A stretch of 28,922 bases of DNA, from assembly GCF_000315625.1 (NCBI RefSeq), contig NW_005434568.1:1-28922 (forward strand), written 5' to 3'. Shown here in pieces: positions 8,376 through 17,800 of the stretch. The position numbers and the translations under genes are program-made. A model generated the notes under the pieces. That model did not search any database and was not told the DNA's origin. It saw nothing but the letters and a program-made list of their open reading frames with translations. Position 1 is the stretch's first letter. Each line of letters starts with the position of its first letter. This stretch comes from Guillardia theta CCMP2712. Lineage: Eukaryota > Cryptophyceae > Pyrenomonadales > Geminigeraceae.

Positions 8376-11300
8376 ATGATGCTTCCTAGTCCCAGGCTTC
8401 TTCTTGCAGCCGTAGTCTTCCTGCTCTCCTTTCCATCCCCGGCCCTTTCAGTGCAATGCGGTTCCTGCAACTTCATTGTCACCTCAGGCGTCCTGACAAG
8501 GGAGGGCGACTGTCCTACCGACTGCTTGAACCTCGGGCTGACGTACATGTCGATCTCCAGCATCGTGCCAGGAACGTTCAACAACCTGACCTCGCTGGTC
8601 GGAGTCTATCTTCAATCGAACCGCTTGCAAAACATCACGTCAGAGCAACTGGCGGGGCTGCAGGGGCTCAAGTACCTGGATCTGTCTTACAACCAGATAT
8701 CGTATGTGCCGGCAGGAGCTTTGTACAACTTAGGGGGACTTGTTGGTCTTAGCTTCCAAGGAAATATGCTGGTGAACATCTCTTCGGACATGTTCTCCGA
8801 GCAACACGTTCTGATGTATCTTGATCTTTCATACAATCGCATCTCGAACATTGCTTCAGGTGCCTTCAACAGTCTTTCGTCCCTCTATTCCCTCGCCTTG
8901 AACGGAAACAGCTTGTCAAGCATATCGTCAGACACGGTCAAAGGACTAGGGAGTATCTCATATCTGACCCTGGACTCCAACAAGATCACAAGCATAGCTT
9001 CTGGAACCTTCAGCAACCAAGTCTACCTTGCTAGCCTTAGTCTAAACGGGAACAACCTCACTAGCATCTCTTATGATACCTTCAAAGGACTATCGAGACT
9101 CAGTTCACTTTACCTTGGCAACAACAGGATCTCCAGCATTGCTCCTGGAACCTTCAGCAGCCTGACGTATCTGTACACCCTCGATCTGCACGGGAACAGC
9201 CTCACTAGCATCTCTTCTGACACTTTCCAAGGACTAGCAAGACTGACATATTTGAACACATCCTTCAATCAATTCTCAAACATTGCTCCCGGGGCCTTCA
9301 GTAACCTGACGTCTCTGAACTCCCTGGACATCTCCATGAACAACCTCTCGAACATCTCTCCCCTCACCTTCGCAGGGCTCTCATCACTACAGTACCTGTT
9401 TCAGTGGAGTTGCAAGGTTTCGTCTGTAGCTCCAGGCTCCTTCGCCGGCTCTCCACTCCTGAAGATAGTCGATCTGTCGTCGAACAGACTGACCACCATC
9501 GAGGCAGGCGTCTTCAACTCTCTCAGCAGCCTTTCCTCCCTCTCCTTGGGAAGCAACCAGATCAGCTGCGTGGCTCCTGGGGCCTTCAACCCCCAGCTGC
9601 AAGCAGGTCTTCGAGTCAACATGTGGTACAACCCTCTTCCTTGCTTGGAGCCCTCGGTCGTCCCGCTCGTGACGCCTCTGATCCCTCCATGCACCGCCGA
9701 CACGCGATGCTCGATGAACGCGACAGTCAAGGCCATCCAGCTGGTCGAGCTGCTCAAGGTCATGTACGAGGCTCTAGACGTGGCCGGAGCGGGTCAGGTG
9801 TGCGTGAGAGACATCGCGGGGGCGGCGGGGAACCTGAGCTCGTACTACCTCGCTACCTCGGGCAGGGTGGAGCTATCGCAAGACTGGGTGAGCGGCTTGT
9901 TACGGTCGTTCGTGGCTGAGGCGGGGGCGGAGGGGCAAGTGACGTCGAGGAGGCTCTTGCTGGGCATTGTGGGGGGGGTGACGCCGGAGTGGAGCCCGGA
10001 AGAGAGCGTGGGCGACCTGATGCTGCGAGTGTCAGCCGTGTTGATCAGCATGGCAGACTCAGACAAGGATGGCAGGGCGGGAGGGCGGGAGCTGGAGGGG
10101 ACGTTTGGGATCCAAGGCGGACTGCTGGATGTGGTAAGGAGAGCTTGAGGGGGAGGCAGAGGACTGACGAGGAGGGGGAGGTCAGGTGATGCAGGTAGCC
10201 GCCAAGAAGAACGGGCAGCCTGTCGGGCAGGTAGGAGCGTCAGAGCTGGCGTACCTGCTGGAGTCAGCGACGGCGTACATGCGGGGCGAGAAGCTGCCGC
10301 GGGACCTGGACGGGATGACGAGGGAGATGGTGCTTGTGCTGGTGAGGCTGGCGGATGCCAACGGAGACGAGGCGATCTCGATGCAGGAGGGGAGGATGAT
10401 CGGCATACCAGGTCCAGCTCTCGCCGAGGTGAGTGAGGTGGTGGGGTAGAGGAGGGGGTCGTGAGGCCGGTTGAGCAGGTGGACGGGGACGGGAACGGCG
10501 TGGTGACCGCCGAGGAGATGATGGACGCCAAGCGACGGATGCTCAACAGCCTGGCGACGTCGTCAGGCTACGTGCACGTGCGAGACAAGGCAGCGAAGAT
10601 CTACTTGACGTCTGTGTGGACGACAGGGAACCTGACGATGCTGCTGCAGCCGTCTTGGTTCTTCCCTAGGCGGGCGGTCGATGCCCCGGCGGTGGAGCAG
10701 TGCGGGTCAAGCGGCTCTGCGGCAGGAGGGTCGACAGGCTCTGGAGCGGAGACGTGGAGCTACGGGGACCTCGGGGAGGAGATGGTTGAGCTGATAGGGC
10801 CTGGCTGCTCGTTCGCAGACTTTGTGAGGTACGGGCTCGCGTTGGGACCCTACGCAGAGCAGCAGGCGACATGCAGCTCGATACTGCCATGGACGCTTGC
10901 TCCTCTGCTCGTGACCTCGCTCGATCGGAACCTCGACGGAGGGCTGTCGATGGACGAGACGATCTGCTTGGGGAGCGCGGTCTTCCTGGACATCTCCAAG
11001 GGGTCCTGGCGGATAGAGGGGCAGATGCTGGAGGCCTATCTGCTCCGCACGGGTCAGGTGGGAGGCCCGGTAAGCAACGGGAGCGACTTCGCCTTCTTCC
11101 GGATGCTGTTCGGGGAGCGACTGGACCCGTCCTTGAACAGCTCTGCCATCTTCCCGCACATCGTGCTGCCGGACCCGAGCAGCGCTGAGCTGAGCGCGAG
11201 CTTCTTGCTGGGGCTGGGGATGCCGGGAGGGCGATACCAGGAGCTGTTCTGCGGCTCGTTGCCATGCGTCGGGAACGAGAGCCTGTCGGGGCTCAACCTC

Positions 11301-12798
11301 ACGGCGCTGCAGAGGCTGCATGCTTCAGCGGTGTCGGCCTACTGCTCGGGCAGCTGGCTCATGCAGTACAGACGCTCAGCCGGGAGCTCGTCGTGCTTCG
11401 CAAGCTTGATCGACACGCGATGGGCCGTGACTAGCGTAGCGTGCGCGTACCAGGCTGTCAACCCAGCGGACGGGAGCGTGACGGTGAGGATGACACGGGC
11501 GGACGGGTATCGGATCGAGGACGTGGTGAGGGTGTCTAGCCATCCTGGCTACGGATCTGATCCGGGGAGGTATGACGTGGCGCTGTGCGAGCTCGGGGCT
11601 GCGTCGCTAGGGAGGCCTGTGGAGCTCTACGACGGGACGATGGTGCAGGCGATGGAGTGCAGGAGCATGGAGCTCGTCGTGGGCAGCCCGTTGAGCATGA
11701 TGCCGGTCCTGTGCGATCCGAGCCCGGGCATCCTGCAGGACCTGAGGCTGTCAGACCCGTCGCGGCCCTCGTGTCCGGCTCCATGCAACCCGCCCGTCGC
11801 GATGCCCAAGATGGCGGCAGGGACAGCGATGGTGGTGCGAGACGGGAGGAGCCCGGGGAGGGAGTGGCTGTACGGGTACGTGTCGGAGTCGAGCAGCGGA
11901 GGGCAGACGTGGATGGGGGTGAGGGAGGTGCTGGAGTGGATCTTGAGCGGGGACGGGGTGGGGAGACACGGGGCGAAGGTGATGCGGGTGAGGGTGACGT
12001 CGCTGGTGCTTCCGGCGGGAGGGTCGCTGAGAGTGTCGGCGGGTCACCGGGGGGCGATGGAGGTGGTGGAGGAGCCCTGCAGGGAGGAAGTAGTCTACAC
12101 GGACGGGGGGACGGGGTCGATGAGGCTGGAGCTGCTGAGCTCGTGCGGGCTGTGTGGGAAGGTGGAGGTGAAGGTGAGAGGGGAGGAGGAGGGAGGGGCT
12201 GTAGGGCTGACCGGGTGGGAGGTGCAGGCGGAGGTGGAGGTGCTGTCTTGCAGGGAAGCTCAGCGCAGCACGGGCGTGTGTCCTGAGGGATGCGCGCAAG
12301 GATACAACAGGACAGGGACGGGGGCTGTGTGCGAGGTAGAGCTGCTGCTGGGAGGGGAGAGAGGCTGACTCGTCCTGTCAGGATCCTCAATGCAATGTAA
12401 TCATGCCGGCTAGTCGTGCTATAGAGCTCATCAAGCAGAACAAGGCGAGACGAGGTGAGAGGTCGGCAGGAGGCGACGGCAGTGGGTGACGGATGGAGCA
12501 GGCGGGGTGAGGGCGAGGGATCCGCGGTATCACTCGTGGGTGTGTCTCAAGGACTGGGACGAGGAGGAGATGCTGTCTTGCGGGATCGACCGCAACGAGT
12601 GGGCGTGCTTCAGGTGGGCAAGGGAGAGGGAGGGCGGGAAGGAGGGAGGGGGAGGAGAGGGGAGGAGGCAGAGGGATGGAGGGGCAGCAGGGGGAAGGGG
12701 CTGACAGAGAGTTGGGGCATGGCAGGTACCTGAAGGAGAGCATGGAGCTGGAGTTTTACGGGCTGAACAGTCGGGTTCGTCTAGTACAGGAGGGATGA
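8376..12798 (+). CDS. Secreted LRR / EF-hand / pseudo-trypsin protein, left copy
   Basis: Six exons read in phase: 8376-10133, 10186-10428, 10479-12335, 12382-12454, 12502-12613 and 12726-12798, giving about 1371 residues. Introns are 52, 50, 46, 47 and 112 nt, with GT-AG ends. Order: signal peptide (1-25); Cys-rich N-cap (CGSC...CPTDC); 15 leucine-rich repeats of exactly 24 residues (about 60-420) of the type ISSIAPGTFSSLTYLYTLDL; a C-cap with paired Cys; and EF-hand loops at 561-572 (DSDKDGRAGGRE), in exon 2 (DANGDEAISMQE), at the start of exon 3 (DGDGNGVVTAEE) and near 816 (DRNLDGGLSMDE). A trypsin-like fold spans about 972-1159. In it, TAAHC is replaced by TSVAC and the GDSGGP region reads KMAAGTA, so the catalytic His and Ser are absent while the Asp (YDVAL) remains. 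A Cys-rich tail follows. No membrane helix is seen after the signal, so it is probably secreted or on the cell surface as a calcium-stabilised recognition protein. Confidence 0.8.
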
Positions 12799-12812
12799 GG
12801 GCAGTAGGAGGG
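8376..12812 (+). repeat. Left arm of a large inverted duplication
   Basis: This arm matches the reverse complement of 14854-19642. Homology begins exactly at ATGATG (8376) and ends at GCAGTAGGAGGG (12812). In exon 3 (1857 bp) I could find only about four base differences. The fifth intron differs by an 8-nt length change, and the LRR-coding part differs by five whole repeat units plus many substitutions. Confidence 0.9.
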
Positions 12813-13231
12813 GCAGTCCCCTCATGGTTGCTGGCGGAGGAGGAGGATTGATACATCTATTTAACATCCTACTATTTCAAGTGACGCGTCAAAACTGTTG
12901 CAATGATACAACCTCGTACACAAGTTTCTCGCAAGGGAGTAACTGCTGAATGGCACATGGCACCTAGGTGGACCAGACGATCATGTCCTGACATGCAACA
13001 TCTTTCAAGAACAACCTTGTGCAGCACCAATGATGGGTCTGTGAAATTTCTCAACATTCATCCTCGCGATCGAGGACAGGGAAGAAAGAAATGCTGCTGT
13101 CTTCACTCCAACGCCCATGAATCTGTACCAGTGTTCCCTAAGCTGCGAAGCAAGCAATCGATTACACTCTGAGACAAGAGCCTTGCATCAGGTCTTGTTC
13201 TCTTGGAAGTGAATGCCCTTGACCTGATTCT
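12813..13231. other. Unique spacer between the inverted arms, left part
   Basis: Non-duplicated DNA between the left arm and the Gag-like gene. No gene, long terminal repeat or poly-A signal is evident. Confidence 0.4.
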
Positions 13232-14650
13232 CTATTTACATGGGAACAACAACACTTTGTTTGAATACTGATCCTTCAAGCAAACAGTCTCGGCAACCAT
13301 TGACCCCCAGCTGTATTTGTGCAGTTTGTCCTTTGCTGGGGCTCCTGTCTCAGTCAGTCTAGGGCATTCACTCTTGACATGTCCCACTTTCTTGCAATAA
13401 AAGCACTTTGTTTTCTTCTTGTCAAACTTGTTCGCTCGAGACCCTGCAGCGGTCAAGGACCGCACCTTCGTGGGAGGTGACTTCACTAGAAACACCTTCA
13501 AGTCTGTTTCATCAGCTTGCGTCTCGTCTTCGTCCAAGTACTCCGCCCAAGTATACAAGTCTGAAAGGTGTTTGCCGAACGCCTCCATCGAACAGTACTC
13601 ATCCACCGTACCTTCACGTTCCAGCGCAGCCCTCAACCTCTCCTTCATACACACTCGCACAGCTTGACGATAGATCCCAGCAACGAAGATTTTCTCCAAG
13701 AAACCTGCAATGACTATCTGCTTGCATAGAAGCTTGTAGCAACCGATGATGTGATGTGCATATCTCTTGTACCTCGTGATATACGACGACATGTTCTCCC
13801 CTGAGCTCTGTCTGATCTCCTTCAGTTCCTCCACCAGCCTCTCAACCTTGCTTTCCGGCAACCAGTGCTTTGCCATGAGCTCTTTGAAGCTCTTCCAGTC
13901 CCCACCCCCGGGCAAGCACATGCTCTTGTCCCTGTCCGGTAACGACTCGTACCAGTCGCGCGTATCCCCTTCCAAGAGCGTCGAGGCTACAGCACACCAG
14001 GTGTGGCCGGGGACGTCTTGACAGCGGCACTGCAGCTCTACCTCGCACAACCATGTCACGACCGACCTGCACACGCTGAAGTCTCCGTTGAATCGACGCG
14101 CATGCTCGGAATGGAACTGACCACCTCTCCTCGGTGCCACCATCCTCCCTTCTGCATTGAGCTCAGTTTCCTTCAGGTGCTTCGCGTCTCGCGCTGGCTG
14201 TGATGTGCCAATGTCTGTCCTCTGCGAACGCAGTGAAGCCATCTCCTCCTGAAGCTCCTCCTGCACACGCTTCATCTTCGCAATCTCTCCACGCCATGCA
14301 TCCGTCGAACGATGTAACCCTTCTTGCCGCTCCTGCAACTCCCGGCAAGTAGCTCGAAGAAGCATGTTCTCCTCCTCTAGTTGACCATAGCTTCTCTGTG
14401 AGTGTGACGCCTGTTGCTCTTCATCTGTTCTCAGTAGGCCGGCTTTTCTATCCCATGTAAACCCATCCAGTGATGGGAGAGAATCGTCTGATGCAGATTC
14501 GGGCCCACAAGATCCCAGCGCATCGATCTTACATGGAAGCGAATCGATCCCAGCCTCGTCGTGTCGTTCCTTCATGGTTGATCGTTGAGGAGAGCCGATC
14601 GCAGTCGTCTCTGTCATCTCCTTCACCATCTGATTCTCGCAACCTAGCAT
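13232..14650 (-). CDS. Retrotransposon Gag-like protein with zinc knuckle
   Basis: A 472-residue uninterrupted frame. Residues about 98-155 form a coiled coil (LEEENMLLRATCRELQER). The segment near 200-310 fits the retrotransposon Gag capsid-type domain of Ty3/gypsy-like elements (LLEGDTRDWYESLP, WKSFKELMAKHWLP and YITRYKRYAHHI). A CCHC zinc knuckle CFYCKKVGHVKSEC (CX2CX4HX4C) sits near the C-terminus. No protease, reverse transcriptase or integrase frame follows downstream (12813-13231), and I found no flanking long terminal repeats. It is therefore either a Gag remnant kept intact, part of a non-autonomous element, or a domesticated gene. It occupies the spacer between the arms of the large inverted duplication. 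Confidence 0.7.
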   Translation of the reverse strand: MLGCENQMVKEMTETTAIGSPQRSTMKERHDEAGIDSLPCKIDALGSCGPESASDDSLPSLDGFTWDRKAGLLRTDEEQQASHSQRSYGQLEEENMLLRATCRELQERQEGLHRSTDAWRGEIAKMKRVQEELQEEMASLRSQRTDIGTSQPARDAKHLKETELNAEGRMVAPRRGGQFHSEHARRFNGDFSVCRSVVTWLCEVELQCRCQDVPGHTWCAVASTLLEGDTRDWYESLPDRDKSMCLPGGGDWKSFKELMAKHWLPESKVERLVEELKEIRQSSGENMSSYITRYKRYAHHIIGCYKLLCKQIVIAGFLEKIFVAGIYRQAVRVCMKERLRAALEREGTVDEYCSMEAFGKHLSDLYTWAEYLDEDETQADETDLKVFLVKSPPTKVRSLTAAGSRANKFDKKKTKCFYCKKVGHVKSECPRLTETGAPAKDKLHKYSWGSMVAETVCLKDQYSNKVLLFPCK

Positions 14651-14853
14651 GCACGTGAAGTTGAAAACCTTTACTGACAGTTGAATTATTGACGATTCTT
14701 GAACTTATACTTTATGCACATTCGAAGGACGTGAGTCTTCCTGCTGTCCTGCCCTCCGACCGAAGAGACTCAGTGGATCCGATCGGATCGGCACGGCGGC
14801 CGGGACTCACCGAGACCTGAGCACTCAGCCCTATCATGCACATCCAGGCTACT
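14651..14853. other. Unique spacer between the inverted arms, right part
   Basis: About 200 bp between the start of the Gag-like gene and the inner end of the right arm, with GC-rich sequence near 14770-14820. No gene or terminal repeat is seen. Confidence 0.4.
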
Positions 14854-14867
14854 CCCTCCTACTGCCC

Positions 14868-17800
14868 TCATCCCTCCTGTACTAGACGAACCCGACTGTT
14901 CAGCCCGTAAAACTCCAGCTCCATGCTCTCCTTCAGGTACCTGCCATGCCCCAACTCTCTGTCAGCCCCTTCCCCCTGCTGCCCCTCCATCCCTCTGCCT
15001 CCTCCCCTCCCTCCTCCGCGTCGCCCTCCCCCTCCCTTGCCCACCTGAAGCACGCCCACTCGTTGCGGTCGATCCCGCAAGACAGCATCTCCTCCTCGTC
15101 CCAGTCCTTGAGACACACCCACGAGTGATACCGCGGATCCCTCGCCCTCACCCCGCCTGCTCCATCCGTCACCCACTGCCGTCGCCTCCTGCCGACCTCT
15201 CACCTCGTCTCGCCTTGTTCTGCTTGATGAGCTCTATAGCACGACTAGCCGGCATGATTACATTGCATTGAGGATCCTGACAGGACGAGTCAGCCTCTCT
15301 CCCCTCCCAGCAGCAGCTCTACCTCGCACACAGCCCCCGTCCCTGTCCTGTTGTATCCTTGCGCGCATCCCTCAGGACACACGCCCGTGCTGCGCTGAGC
15401 TTCCCTGCAAGACAGCACCTCCACCTCCGCCTGCACCTCCCACCCGGTCAGCCCTACAGCCCCTCCCTCCTCCTCCCCTCTCACCTTCACCTCCACCTTC
15501 CCACACAGCCCGCACGAGCTCAGCAGCTCCAGCCTCATCGACCCCGTCCCCCCGTCCGTGTAGACTACTTCCTCCCTGCAGGGCTCCTCCACCACCTCCA
15601 TCGCCCCCCGGTGACCCGCCGACACTCTCAGCGACCCTCCCGCCGGAAGCACCAGCGACGTCACCCTCACCCGCATCACCTTCGCCCCGTGTCTCCCCAC
15701 CCCGTCCCCGCTCAAGATCCACTCCAGCACCTCCCTCACCCCCATCCACGTCTGCCCTCCGCTGCTCGACTCCGACACGTACCCGTACAGCCACTCCCTC
15801 CCCGGGCTCCTCCCGTCTCGCACCACCATCGCTGTCCCTGCCGCCATCTTGGGCATCGCGACGGGCGGGTTGCATGGAGCCGGACACGAGGGCCGCGACG
15901 GGTCTGACAGCCTCAGGTCCTGCAGGATGCCCGGGCTCGGATCGCACAGGACCGGCATCATGCTCAGCGGGCTGCCCACGACGAGCTCCATGCTCCTGCA
16001 CTCCATCGCCTGCACCATCGTCCCGTCGTAGAGCTCCACAGGCCTCCCTAGCGACGCAGCCCCGAGCTCGCACAGCGCCACGTCATACCTCCCCGGATCA
16101 GACCCGTAGCCAGGATGGCTAGACACCCTCACCACGTCCTCGATCCGATACCCGTCCGCCCGTGTCATCCTCACCGTCACGCTCCCGTCCGCTGGGTTGA
16201 CAGCCTGGTACGCGCACGCTACGCTAGTCACGGCCCATCGCGTGTCGATCAAGCTTGCGAAGCACGACGAGCTCCCGGCTGAGCGTCTGTACTGCATGAG
16301 CCAGCTGCCCGAGCAGTAGGCCGACACCGCTGAAGCATGCAGCCTCTGCAGCGCCGTGAGGTTGAGCCCCGACAGGCTCTCGTTCCCGACGCATGGCAAC
16401 GAGCCGCAGAACAGCTCCTGGTATCGCCCTCCCGGCATCCCCAGCCCCAGCAAGAAGCTCGCGCTCAGCTCAGCGCTGCTCGGGTCCGGCAGCACGATGT
16501 GCGGGAAGACGGCAGAGCTGTTCAAGGACGGGTCCAGTCGCTCCCCGAACAGCATCCGGAAGAAGGCGAAGTCGCTCCCGTTGCTTACCGGGCCTCCCAC
16601 CTGACCCGTGCGGAGCAGATAGGCCTCCAGCATCTGCCCCTCTATCCGCCAGGACCCCTTGGAGATGTCCAGGAAGACCGCGCTCCCCAAGCAGATCGTC
16701 TCGTCCATCGACAGCCCTCCGTCGAGGTTCCGATCGAGCGAGGTGACGAGCAGAGGAGCAAGCGTCCATGGCAGTATCGAGCTGCATGTCGCCTGCTGCT
16801 CTGCGTAGGGTCCCAACGCGAGCCCGTACCTCACAAAGTCTGCGAACGAGCAGCCAGGCCCTATCAGCTCAACCATCTCCTCCCCGAGGTCCCCGTAGCT
16901 CCACGTCTCCGCTCCAGAGCCTGTCGACCCTCCTGCCGCAGAGCCGCTTGACCCGCACTGCTCCACCGCCGGGGCATCGACCGCCCGCCTAGGGAAGAAC
17001 CAAGACGGCTGCAGCAGCATCGTCAGGTTCCCTGTCGTCCACACAGACGTCAAGTAGATCTTCGCTGCCTTGTCTCGCACGTGCACGTAGCCTGACGACG
17101 TCGCCAGGCTGTTGAGCATCCGTCGCTTGGCGTCCATCATCTCCTCGGCGGTCACCACGCCGTTCCCGTCCCCGTCCACCTGCTCAACCGGCCTCACGAC
17201 CCCCTCCTCTACCCCACCACCTCACTCACCTCGGCGAGAGCTGGACCTGGTATGCCGATCATCCTCCCCTCCTGCATCGAGATCGCCTCGTCTCCGTTGG
17301 CATCCGCCAGCCTCACCAGCACAAGCACCATCTCCCTCGTCATCCCGTCCAGGTCCCGCGGCAGCTTCTCGCCCCGCATGTACGCCGTCGCTGACTCCAG
17401 CAGGTACGCCAGCTCTGACGCTCCTACCTGCCCGACAGGCTGCCCGTTCTTCTTGGCGGCTACCTGCATCACCTGCCCTCCCCCTCCTCGTCAGTCCTCT
17501 GCCTCCCCCTCAAGCTCTCCTTACCACATCCAGCAGTTCGCCTTGGATCCCAAACGTCCCCTCCAGCTCCAGCCCTCCCGCCCCGCCATCCTTGTCTGAG
17601 TCTGCCATGCTGATCAACACGGCTGACACTCGCAGCATCAGGTCGCCCACGCTCTCTTCCGGGCTCCACTCCGGCGTCACCCCCCCCACAATGCCCAGCA
17701 AGAGCCTCCTCGACGTCACTTGCCCCTCCGCCCCCGCCTCAGCCACGAACGACCGTAACAAGCCGCTCACCCAGTCTTGCGATAGCTCCACCCTGCCCGA

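Noticed and set aside
11536-12390. Long open frames antisense to the LRR genes (also 15268-16122 and others)
   Set aside because: They are shadows of the high-GC exon 3. Their products are Pro/Ser/Arg low complexity and they mirror exactly in both copies.
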